Of a stretch of DNA of 64,000 nucleotides, positions 46,441-57,027 are shown in pieces. Within the stretch, counting starts at the first letter, position 1, and every line of letters begins with the position of its first letter. Source of the DNA: Tetrapyrgos nigripes (Eukaryota; Basidiomycota; Agaricomycetes; Agaricales; Campanellaceae); NCBI GenBank assembly GCA_013368315.1, contig JAACJM010000234.1, forward strand, positions 1 to 64,000, read 5' to 3'. Below the pieces are notes generated by a model that made no database searches, was not told where the DNA came from, and was given only the letters and a program-made list of their open reading frames with translations. The position numbers and the translations under genes are program-made.

Positions 46441-46800
46441 TGGGTTCATCTTACGCAGCCAGGGAAGACCCAGGATGATGTCTTCTCCGCCTAAGTACGT
46501 AACCAGAAAATCTAGCCATGCCTCCTGTCCATCTGCTGTCATAGCTAGCTGACAGAACCGATCTATACGCCCTGCTCAGTTAAGGGTCCCATCAATGTTG
46601 TAGACATCTAGGGGTTTACAGAGGGGATAGGTTTGGATTTGGTGCTGCTTTACAAATGACTGTCCCAGGAACAGTCCTGTAGCTCCACTGTCAACCATCA
46701 CCACTACCACTGCCTCTTTTCATCTTCCTCGGAGTTTCACACGTATACGGAAGTGAGAAGCACAAGATTCTATTTCAGGGATACTGGATATGGTACATGA
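46441..46800 (-). pseudogene. Gypsy protease region
   Basis: The segment between gag and RT on the minus strand reads in pieces VVMVDSGATGLFLGQSF (about 46,650-46,705) and downstream hydrophobic strands. DSGA is the aspartic protease active site. The frame is broken by stops. Confidence 0.7.
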
Positions 46801-47099
46801 GGGAATAGAATCGTACGAGGAACAAGAGAGCATATGGGTATTCAGGGGTGTTCACGCCGTGGCGGGAATGGACACCCGTTTCAAAAACCCTGTTGGTTAG
46901 CGATGTTACAGAGTAAGGCAGTTTGATCGGCAATAGATTGTTGCAAGGCAGAGAGCATAGATGGTGATTCAGTGGATGAGGAAGCAGTGACAGTAGCAGT
47001 GGGGGCAGAGGCAGGGGTAGGAGAGGGTGGATCATCGGGGAAGAGACTAAAGGTGTCACATTGTCTACTTCGGCCCCCTCCTCTGGGTCAACCCATGTA

Positions 47100-48014
47100 T
47101 CAGTCCTGACAGACGGATGAGTGATGACCCATCCTCTCACAGTAGTCACACTTGTCATGTCCGTGGTTCCCATCTCGTTTCATGTGATCCTTGGAACTGC
47201 AGCCATAGCAGCGCCCCTGCATCGCGTTCTGGTAGTCCACAAAGGTGCGTCTGTTACCCTGGGGACACTCGGTACAGGAGGCGTCAACGTCCATGGCGTT
47301 AGGGTCTCGTGCCGAGGAGAATCTGGAGAGGGATGGGGTAGGGCCAGTGACTGGTTTTTCTATGAACTCTGCTAGGGTCTGTTCCACATGAAGTGCTTGG
47401 TTGATCAGCTCGTCTAGATTTTTAGGGGCCTCCTTCTGTCCTAGCTCCACATTTGCTAATGGGAACAATAGGTCCTTATGAAGGCACTTTCAGAACTTGT
47501 ACTGGATGTCCTGATCTGAGAACCCAGTCTTCTCTGCCCACATCTTGAAAATCTGAGAGAACTCCGCGACTGTTTTATCTCCCTGCTTCAATGCCTCGAG
47601 CTTGTTCTTGGCCAGCGGCTGCTCATTTGCTACCCCGAACCGAACTTTTAGTGCATGGGTGAAGTTGTCCCAGTTCCCTTCCCAGGGGAAGACTGCTCCA
47701 GCTTCATCTGCTTGGACTCTGCTGATATGACGAGCATACTCTGCAGCCCATTCTGCAGCAGGTCCTTCCATCATAAGGAGTGCTTCTGCAATGCACTTCC
47801 GTGGATCGAGTTTGGCTGGTTCACCTTTGAATGGGGCAGGTTTGGCAGTTTTGTCTGAGGATTCATGGGTAGGTCTATTGACCAAATGGGTGATTGCCTG
47901 CTGCAGCTGGTTCTGGTTGTTGACCAGAGCCTGGAGGAGGTTTTCAAGGGCGACAGAGGACATGTTGATGTCAGTGATTGGGGAAGCAATGGGACTGAGT
48001 GGGGCTGGTGACAC
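47100..48014 (-). pseudogene. Gypsy gag
   Basis: The capsid-like part (48,014-47,490) contains FKGEPAKLDPRKCIAEALLMM and NKLEALKQGDKTVAEFSQ, typical of retrotransposon gag. After an interruption at 47,469-47,490 it continues with LDELINQALHVEQTL and a zinc-knuckle-like Cys/His series (CYGCSSKDHMKRD, CDYCERMGHHSSVC; about 47,110-47,215). Gag packages element RNA. Confidence 0.85.
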
Positions 48015-48138
48015 GGGAAGAGGGGATGGATTGGGTATGAGTGTAGGACTGGGACAGGCTGTTGGTATGGCAGAAGGTGGAGCAGATAGCGGTAGTGGGG
48101 TGTGAGTGATGTCTGGTGATGGAACAGTGGAAGTACTA

Positions 48139-48417
48139 CACTGGATCCAAAAACTTGTAATTCCTTGGATATACAGAAGAATTACATAAGACTTACACTA
48201 GTACACTCAATATGTAAGTCCACTTGACTTACTGAAGTATTACCAGAGACCAAAAAAAATGAAACAATTATATATGACCATTGTAAGGCATGAAGTCTCA
48301 CAGTGGTCCCTGGTAATACTTCTGTAAGTCAAGTGGACTTACATATTGAGTGTACCAGTGTAAGTCTTATGTAATTCCTTGGTATATCCAAGGAATTACA
48401 AGTGTTTGCACCCAGTG
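48139..48417. mobile_element. 279-bp CACTA-like MITE
   Basis: Almost perfect foldback: the left arm (48,139-48,251) pairs with the right arm (48,305-48,417). Ends read CACTGG(A/G)T(C/G)CAAA. 3-bp duplication CTA flanks it (48,136-48,138 and 48,418-48,420). CACT ends with a 3-bp duplication are features of CACTA-type elements. It has no coding capacity. Confidence 0.85.
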
Positions 48418-48835
48418 CTAGATTCAGGACTGGAGAATGGCAGGTGGCTGAAGGCAAGGCATAGGAAGTGGGAGCGGAGTAGGGCTGGATTGCTGGGTAG
48501 GATTATACTGTTTTCTCCTTCCCAGAAGTAGTAGCGGACCTGGGGGATGGAGTGATGAGCGTGGGGACAAGGCTGTTGCTGGCAGTTGTTGTAGAGTTCT
48601 TCTCTGTTTTCAAGGTAGCTGTTGATATCAAAGCTGACGTGCTTCTGATCTGTTAAGTCAAGACCGTGTAGCCAATCTACACAGAGCAGTGGTGTCAGAG
48701 ACAGTGGGGGAGAGGCAGAGACAGATGAATCAGAGACTGAGGATGGTGTGGCATATCGTCCAGACGTGGTGACAGTCGCACCTGCAAGGGCAACCTATAC
48801 AGAGGCCACCGGTGCAGTAAGAGATCTTGACCTAA

Positions 48836-49211
48836 TGTCACAAAGAGGCGAGCACTTAGATAGCGATAATGAGGAGCTACGGGCTCGACTCGACTAACAG
48901 ACAGCAGTAAGTACTGGAACTACAGTGTCCATCAGTAAAGGTGAAAGAAGTAATGAAAAGGGGAATACACACCTGGTCCCAATGACGAAGAGGTCAAGAT
49001 GGGGAACCAGGTGTCAGGGCAGGGTTTATATATGTAAAAGTAAAGCTGTAAAGGAAGCTGTAAAGGAAGCTGTCAAGAAGCTGTATCGAAGCTGTATCAG
49101 AGAAATGAAAGGTCCGGTGCATAGCATGTGGAACGAGAGTCAAATGGTGTAAAGATCCAAGGATACGGAGATAAGAAGAAATAAATAGTACCAAATATAG
49201 ACATCATGACA
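48836..49211 (-). repeat. Gypsy 5' LTR
   Basis: 376 bp, matching 43,216-43,661 apart from the expansions there. The sequence between it and the MITE (48,421-48,835) is gag leader. Confidence 0.92.
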
Positions 49212-49285
49212 GCTTTGTTGTACTATTGTGTATACCAGGTAGGGCACTGGCTACTCGGGTATTCCCTGATGTGGTCTACCTTTTC

Positions 49286-49378
49286 AGGTATACTCAGATA
49301 TTCATCACCTTTTCAGGAATGAGCCTGCCAGCAAGGTGGAGGTATACCTGAAAAGGTGATGAATATCTGAGTATACCT
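49286..49378. repeat. Perfect 32-bp inverted repeat (hairpin)
   Basis: 49,286-49,317 and 49,347-49,378 are exact reverse complements with a 29-base loop. The arm starts AGGTATACTCAGATATTC. The inner part CCTTTTCAGG also occurs at 49,279-49,288. Confidence 0.92.
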
Positions 49379-49815
49379 CATCATACCTTTGCTGATGAGA
49401 ATGTGAGCTTGTTTATCAGAGAAAAACAGAGGTAACTGATCTGGTAGGGTTTTTATTTCCTGGTATGTCGAGGTAGTCTATACATGACTTGATATGTAAT
49501 CTACACTTTTCGTGATGTAGTCAATTTGAATTGTAATGGGTAACAACACTAGCCTCAGCCTCGCCTGAGTCCCCCGTAGAGCTGCATCATGCCTATGGTC
49601 TATGTGTCCATCTGTCCTCGAGGTTCTGATGTCATCGTCTTCAAGAACTCGAGGATTCCAGCTCCGGCTCAATGATGAATGTTCTCAGCTTACATAGGCT
49701 TCCTTAAACCTCTCAGCCACTGCCCAGTGTTAGACTATCACTAGTCTGTGTAGCAACATGCTGCATGCAGCTCCTTCTCTTAGACTCTTCTCAAACCAAG
49801 GTGAGGCACCGGAAG
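49379..49815. other. No gene recognised
   Basis: Intergenic DNA downstream of the Gypsy element. Short open frames only. Confidence 0.4.
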
Positions 49816-51260
49816 TCATCAGTAAAATAGCCACTCGGCTTTTCAGAGGCTTTTCAGAACTTTTCAGAACTTTTTCCAAGTGCGAATCAACTTTTAAAAC
49901 TTAAGCCCCACTACTTTGAAAAGTTCGCTGGCCCTTTTCAAAGTTAGTAAAAAGTATATAAAAAGTTATTGTTAAAGTACTCTAAAACCTCAGCTCGTTC
50001 GCTGTTCGCTACCAATCAATTCATGCATTTGACAACCTCAGCAATGTAGAGAACAAAAATGGATTTATTGGGTAACAGCGTACACACTATCCACCTACCT
50101 ACCGTACATATTACTATCCCTGCCCTGACCCATTAATCTTAGCACACACACACAACCCTTTACACCCAGTGACCACATTCCAGACTCGTCCAAAATAAAT
50201 GGAATCCAAACAATGTACGGAAAGCTATAATGGAATAAGCAACATCAGAACATGGTACCTCAAGGAAAACACTAAGATACACACCTCCAACATCCCTGCC
50301 AACCAAATCCCTAAAATCCAACGAACCTACATGTGTGAAATCAGCTGAGACACATTAATGACCATGAAGGACATACCTATAAGGTCCTTCCAAGAACTTC
50401 CTTGGGGAGAGGGCCATCGACTGCTACAGCGTGCAAATCTGAAGCAAAACAGCAAATGATCGAGAGCTCGTTAGCAAGGACACACCAAGCTTGGGGGAAG
50501 ACTTACAGCAAAGAGGAGGTCAGTGTCATCAGCGAGACCAGGTATCATAATGAGGATGACGTATACGTGGGAAAGGGAAGGGGATAGGGAGGGAACTGGG
50601 AGGGAAGTAAGAAGAAGTTAGAAAGAGAAGTTGTTGACGCGTCTGGTACTTGGAAAAATTTTTCAAGGTCCGATGGTCCCATGATCGCAACATCATTTTT
50701 CAGCGGCCGCGTGTACAACTTCAACCCGGCTTTTTCCAAGTCGGATTCTCATTCCTCCCTTCCCCTCCAAACTTCTCTTCCCGTGGAGCACACAGGCTCG
50801 TTTCATTTCCGTTCTGTCTTCACCGAGCATATACAAAAAATGGCGACATAAGAGTTTGTATGCAATGGTTGGCACTGGCAGGTATTTCGGGGTGATGGTA
50901 CGTCTTGAAGACAACAGCTGCAAGCTCATAAGTAACTCTGACATGTCTTTGTGTATGTAGGTCCTATGTTATAAGAAGCAAGCTCGAGTGTAAGCCATGC
51001 CTAGCAGTCAAAAGGGATTGATTTATTTCAGAGTCTACATGTAGTACATGTATGTAGGAGTAGTACTAGTTAATTAGAAGAAAAGGCACGCAAAAAGTGG
51101 GCACCCCTCGGAAAAGGTCCCAAGAAAGTTCCCAAAATGTGCCCAGGCGGAAAAGTATGAAAAAAGCTTCCGGAAAAAAGGTCGGAAAAAGCTTTGAGCG
51201 GTAAAAGGATCAAAAACTGCCCGAAAGTGCTGAAAAGGCGAGTGGCCATTTTACTGATGA
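49816..51260. mobile_element. Candidate non-autonomous element with 31-bp inverted ends
   Basis: 49,816-49,846 (TCATCAGTAAAATAGCCACT...) and 51,230-51,260 are inverted with 29 of 31 matches. Subterminal regions on both sides are rich in CTTTTC words. The 1.4-kb interior has no transposase; short open frames such as 50,402-50,587 are unrecognised. No target duplication could be settled. Confidence 0.5.
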
Positions 51261-51800
51261 ATTGGACTATTGACTCCACTTTCCTTCTCCTCTTCAAGTT
51301 CTGGGAGCTTTCAATTTACTCTGATATCTGGCACGTAGCACTCAGGCAGAGGCATCCCGCAAGTCTAGATAAGCATATGACGAGAATGATGATGAAACCA
51401 GCCTCAACACTCCCGACCTTTCTGAATCTGATCGTTGATATGAACACCAACCAGTCAGAACTTCCATCTTGATACTAACGATCCCGTTGATATATCCCTG
51501 ACAGCATTACAAGGTTGGTAGTGTTTTGAAGATTTACCTTGTGCTATGGCAGTTCCAGTTTCCGTAGTTGGGTGGACTTGATGGCGATCAATACTGAAGT
51601 GATAATAGATATGTCCTCAAGCTCCTTTGTCTCAGTTCCCACCAGCAGCGGCTTGGAATTGTGTATAAGGCTGAGGTGCGCTGATATAGACTCCAATCCT
51701 GATTAACAAGCCCCCTCCCTCCCTTGGCTGTTGTTGCTCTCCTCTCTCATTTTCCTTCTCTCGGTCCTGCCGGACTTTCTCCCAGTGAAGCCTAAGAAAG
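51261..51800. other. Upstream region of the surface-protein gene
   Basis: Intergenic. A pyrimidine-rich stretch (51,710-51,780) precedes the start codon, common near fungal transcription starts. No clear TATA box. Confidence 0.4.
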
Positions 51801-53666
51801 ATGGACCAACACTCAACCAGATTTTTCATTCGACATCTTTTCTCATATACGCTGCTACTGACTGTTGTATTGTCCGGTAAGCGCGTTCTCTTGTATTTTC
51901 ATAGATGAGCTCATGTTACACCAACTCTTTTGGGATTTTATTCACTATATAGCTCATGGCCAGAGTCTTACAATTGTCGAGTACGAAGGTGTACTCTATG
52001 TACCCCCAATCGCAACATACACCCCAGTCGGTACCGCAGTTGATGGGGGGGAAACGACATTCCAAGTTGATCAATTGCAAACCAACGAGTTCACTCTCAC
52101 AACACAAGCGACGACCTTTACCCAGGTGGTACATTTTTCAGGTGAAAAGAACAACCAACTTCCCTCTATCAAGTTCCAATCCTGATGATTCTTTGAACCA
52201 ACTTTAATTAATTACAACTTATCTTATATCACCAGGTGTTTTAGTTGCATCTGCTGCTGGATTCGAGGCCGATATAACAGGACAATTCAGTATAGTTTCT
52301 GGAACCGGACCTCCTGATCAAGTTCATAATCACTTTGGATGCTCAAGTGAGGAACAAGAGGGAGGATCCGGGACATGCGTAGTTTCTCGACAATTTGTTC
52401 AAGGAGATACTTCCACCATGGTCACTACTTTCACGGGCACCGGACCAGCCGTAACTACACTTGTGGTCACAGTTGGGGGAGAAACAACAAAGACAATAGC
52501 GACTACGACGGCAACTCCAACAAATTCAGAACCATCAGGAAACTCGTATGTACATTTCCGTTCTGATTGATAGAATGTAAAAGGTTTTCATGGCCACTTA
52601 AAGGAATTCTGGGACAGTGGAGACTGTGGCAACTTCAACAAATTCAGAACCATCAGGAAACTCGTACGTCCATTTCCGTTCTGATCGATAGAATGTAAAA
52701 AGTTTTCATGGCCACTTATAGGAATTCTGGGACAGTGGAGACTGCGGCAACTTCAACAAGTTCAGAACCATCAGGAAACTCGTGCGTCCATTTCCGTTCT
52801 GATTCATAGAATGTAAAAAGTTTTCATGGCCACTTATAGGAATTCTGGGACAGTGGAGACTGCGGCAACTTCAACAAATTCAGAACCATCAGGAAACTCG
52901 TACGTCCATTTCCGTGATTGATAGAATGTAAAAAATCTTCATGCCCACATATAGGACTTCTGGATTCTTCGCAAATAGAGTAGCTGTCATCGGAACTTTT
53001 TTAGCTGTGGGCATTGTGATCATTGCTGTCATCGTCTTTCTTCTGCTCTTCGTATATCGCCGCAAAACTCGGAAAAGATCTGTATCAGGCAGTGAGATTG
53101 GTGTTCAACCATTTGATCTCCCTCCTGGTTATGTATCGTCATCCATTCCCGAGGGTGCTGGACATAGCTCCTCGTCTCTCAGACCCTTTGGTCTGAAATA
53201 CAATCAATCAACGATAGAGCCCGCTAATCAGGCTACACCCTCATCATCTGTGCGACAGGCTCTAGAGCTCAACTCTACCAGTGCACCTCAGAATCCGGAG
53301 CCGTCGCCATCGCCACTAAGCCATCCGAATTCCAGTCATTCAACTATTCAAACTACTTCTGCGCCAACTGTTCGTCAGATGCATCTTCAGCAAGAAGCCA
53401 ACGATCTCCATCAGCAAGTGCGAGAGCTACAGCAAACAGTGAACGCATCAAATGCTGGTGTACAAGCGGCTATGGCGAGGATTTTGGGTCATATCCAGGC
53501 GTTGGAGGTTCAGTTCAATTCGGATTGGGCGAGAGGCTTAACAGATGAGCAGCCACCGACATATACAACGGTTGATTCGATGACGAATGCATGTGAGCAC
53601 TCTTACTTTGTTCATGTGTATTTAACTACCAAGCTGAAGCAGGCTTTTCAGAAGGAGTATTATTAA
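51801..53666 (+). CDS. Single-pass membrane surface protein with repeated exons
   Basis: Exons: 51,801-51,876, 51,953-52,141, 52,236-52,545, three 60-bp exons (52,604-52,663; 52,722-52,781; 52,840-52,899) and 52,955 onward. The frame holds throughout. Exon 1 encodes a signal peptide (FFIRHLFSYTLLLTVVLS). The ectodomain is Thr/Ser/Gly-rich. The 60-bp exons each encode one 20-residue Ser/Thr-rich stalk unit. A transmembrane helix follows (AVIGTFLAVGIVIIAVIVF, about 52,980-53,050) with a basic stop-transfer RRKTRKR. The cytosolic tail has a coiled coil (LHQQVRELQQTVNASNAG) and two PPxY motifs (PPGY, PPTY). The stop is TAA 53,664-53,666, or an earlier one if a last intron (about 53,594-53,650) is used. 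Function unknown; the layout resembles a cell-wall stress sensor. Confidence 0.72.
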
Positions 53667-55455
53667 AGTTTGAGAAGACAGTTAATATACTCATGTACTG
53701 TGTCCTAGCCGTTTGAACCCTGCAGACTGTTTTATGTTCTCGATAGTAGTGTTATTGCATTGGTTGCTTACATTGATAACCGACATGCGATGCTCATCAA
53801 CAACAGCAACAATAACATAGAAAGATGCGAGTGGGAAGGGAAAGAGGCTGTACAGAGATCGGAACAGAACAAGGGATGGAAGATGGATGATGGATGAGTA
53901 ACGGACGGGAGATTTGATGTAACGCGAGCTGTAGACGAGGACGGGAACGAGATTGATCTCAACGTGGAGTATACTTCTGGTGCTGTCTCGTAAGCATGAA
54001 GCCTACTACTATGTATGATGGACGAAAGTTGACGATAGATTATTTTACAGCTATCCACTACCCTTCAAGTGTAGCATCAAACCTCGGTCCTACCGAGCAG
54101 AGCAGATGATACGTAATAGTGCAAGGGACGTTTCCCTGTAACATTACTATGCCATGCCAGCCTTCTACCTTTCTCGTTGATGTACCCCAAATGTACCCTG
54201 TATCTTTTTTCCCTTTGTTTGTGGTACGTGATTCAGTATTTAATACTTCAGCCATCGAGCAGACGGCTATGATATACGCTGGAACATCTAAGATGAAGGG
54301 AAGATGAAAACCTATAAAAAACAAAAAGTCCGAAATGTAAAGTTTACCCAAGCATGATAGAGGACAAGACAAGGAAGTAAGGCACATGGCGGTCCGCCAT
54401 GTGCCGAGCTACGTATTTTCTTCCATCGACTAGAGCAATTGAGCTGGTATGGTAGAAATCATCCTAAGGGGTTGATGCCGCACATCCTCGGGTTGGCAAG
54501 CAGACATAGCACTTCACTGCTATCGGGGTTGGAAGTCCTTGGTGGCTGACTGTGGTTGACTGTATCCTTAGAGCCCGAGTCGCTCAATAGGTTAAACCAA
54601 GGCTCAAGCGACGTATGTATGTCATGGTTTTCCGAGTCGATTTATGTAAACACCGTGAATTTTGCTCATTTGGTCCGTGCGTTTTTTGTCTAGAACTTCA
54701 TGTCATCGACTGCAGCTGCCAAGCAGAAAACAAGGGGGAAACAGTACCGTGAGAAGATTTCCTATACAGTAATTGTAGTACACGTGAGCCTCGTTTCCAA
54801 CTTTTCCTGAATCCTCCTCCAGAAGAGAACAGCAGTCGCTCTAAGACTCCGTCCCAATGGTGGACCGTCACTCCTCGACGCTGTTCCAATGGCGACTCAT
54901 TCCGACCAGGCTGCGCAACGATCGTTGAGGCTTATGCGAGTGCTCGCACGGATATCTTAATCAAATCGTAATCCAACACTCTCAGCCCATACCAAGGGCC
55001 TGGTTAGATGCTTTTCGACGTCCTTCCACAAGCCCAGAAAGCTCTAGAAAGCTCGTAAGCTTTCTGAATGCCAAAAATGTGTGGCTCTCAAGACCATTGC
55101 CGGGTTACCGTCGTCAAGTTCCTTCACAGGCTTCGCTATCGTCGAAGTCCTTCCTGGTTCCTGCGACCGTTCCAGTATGCTTTTTTTCTTCTTTTGAGGA
55201 GTTTAACTTACCTAATTACAAGTTCCAGTAGGCGACAAGTTGAAGCCTGGTTAACGATGTCGGCCTCACTGTCTCGGTCTCCGATATGGCGGATGCGCAG
55301 TCTCAGGGCCCCTTAATGTCTAAAGTTTTTTCCTGCCTTTATAAACGGTACAAGCCCCGCCCTTGTTCATCATTTCTTCCGTTTTTCCTTCCCTTTCGTC
55401 CCCGCCTTTCCAAACCAACGCACTCGTTCAAAATCTTCAACGAGGCTCAAGTCTC
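53667..55455. other. Intergenic region
   Basis: About 1.8 kb without a supported gene. Open frames on either strand (for example 54,058-54,387 minus) lack domains or splice logic. The last 120 bp are the promoter of the LPMO gene. Confidence 0.4.
55338..55345 (+). promoter_or_regulatory. TATA box of the LPMO gene
   Basis: TTTATAAA, 111 bp upstream of the ATG at 55,456, followed by a C/T-rich stretch. Confidence 0.5.
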
Positions 55456-57027
55456 ATGCTATCCGCCTCAGTCCTCGCGTTCGGACTGATAGCTTCGAGT
55501 CTGCTTCCCGCAGTTAAAGCCCATGGACAGATCAAGGAGTGATGGTCAACGGGGTATGGAACGACGGTCCTAACGTGAGTGACCAGCTTTCCTTATTTCT
55601 ACTCGTCAGTACTAAACACAGGTATTCCCTTCCTCCCCCAAAAATAGATCTACTACGATGGCGACAGTGTCAACTCTGCCACAGCCACTCGCAAGATGTA
55701 TCAAGCCTCCAGTCTCGCGTACCTCAATTATTGGGATTTTTCTGATAACAAGTATGTTGTTGGTTATTTCTTCAGATTTTCAGTCCCTTAATCTCCTCTC
55801 GTTTTCTAGCAAAATGGCTTGCGAGTCCGCCGATCCCGCTCCTTCGTCTATCTCCATCACAGCCGGATCTGAGTTGACGATCTACTGGGAGGGCGCCATG
55901 TCGGAACTGCTTAATAAAGCGGGTACAGGAGATACGGATGGTACCAATCCTTGGGTGCATGCGTGAGTCTAGTCTCCACTCTCCCTCCACACATGCTACG
56001 CATCCCTTATACTATTTACAGCATGGGACCAGTCACCGACTACATAACCTCCTGCAACGGAGCCTGTTCTTCCTTTACCGCTGACGACGCCGGTAACGCT
56101 GGTTGGACCAAACTTGCGACTTGGGGCCTTGACACGTCTCAGTCGATTTCGGATGATCTGCGTGAGACGATGGCAGGGAAACCTGAAGAGTACTACCCTA
56201 CAGCTGATCAGGGCAAGGGATTATGGGGTATCGCGAAGTTGGTAGAAGATTCGAGTTCGTGGACTGTCAGTATTCCGAAGGGATTGCAGAGTGGGGAGTA
56301 TTTGGTTAGACATGAGGTGAGCTGTTTGTTCATTCAATCTTCACTTTTTCTCATTCTTTTGTCCTACTCAGCTCGCAGCAGTCTACTCTCCCAAATCCTC
56401 CGGTGGTGGTCCTCAGCTCTACGTCGCTTGTATACAGATTAACATTCAAGATGGAGGCGAGGACCAACTCCCCCAAGGCACTCCCGCTGGCTCGCTCTAT
56501 GAGACGGATGGGTTTCTCGCCAATTACGATGTGTACACCGACAGTACCGTCTTTGAGGATATTGGGCCGGCTGTTTGGGATTGACTGGGTCGTCTTCTTC
56601 GTCTACGTCGTCATCCTCGTCCAACAACGATGATTCGGATAACAACTCCGGGTCTGACCCTCAGCCTGAGTCTTCCACTACCGCTACCGCCTCTACCTCC
56701 AAAACTCCCAGTACAAATATGAATGTTGTGACTCAGACTAGTACTCGTCATCTCGCCTCCACTTCTACCTCTACCGGTACCTCCACCAAGGAGACGATAG
56801 CTGCAACTGTAGCAGTTGTCAGTAACATGCCTCCTTCGGCCTCCTCTTCAACCTTCTCGTCTTCCTCTACATCTACATCTACCTCTGCTTCTAGCACTGG
56901 GAGTGCTACTACTGGCAGGACGTGTAAATCCAGGAAGCGTAGCCCCGCTGGCCAGGATTCAAAGAGGTCACTAGCTGCTATGGGTAGACATAAGCAGACT
57001 CATATGAAGAGGAGGTTGGAATACTAA
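55456..57027 (+). pseudogene. AA9-type lytic polysaccharide monooxygenase with two frameshifts
   Basis: The ATG at 55,456 encodes a signal peptide ending VKA, then His1 (HGQIK), the copper-brace N-terminus of LPMOs. After a one-base shift near 55,537 the protein reads VMVNGVWNDGPN. Exons joined by 50-60-bp introns continue with IYYDGDSVNS, MACESADPAPSSI, NPWVHA joined to MGPVTDYITSC (second copper His region) and SGEYLVRHE. The axial-Tyr region PQLYVACIQINI follows. After GPAVWD a second one-base shift at about 56,584 leads to a long Ser/Thr linker and a basic tail to 57,027. AA9 enzymes oxidatively cleave cellulose outside the cell. The shifts mean a pseudogene or sequence errors. Confidence 0.75.

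Larger units (their letters stand above)
43216..49211 (-). mobile_element. Ty3/Gypsy chromovirus LTR retrotransposon
   Basis: LTRs at 43,216-43,661 and 48,836-49,211 begin TGACACAAAGAGG / TGTCACAAAGAGG and end ATCATGACA / GTCATGACA. Perfect 5-bp target duplication GCTTT (43,211-43,215 and 49,212-49,216). Minus-strand order gag, protease, RT, RNase H, integrase, chromodomain is that of chromoviruses. All domains are interrupted by stops, largely TGA. A 279-bp MITE is inserted upstream of gag. Confidence 0.94.

Noticed and set aside
54415..54620. Possible tRNA-like sequence
   Set aside because: No A-box/B-box pair or cloverleaf could be built.
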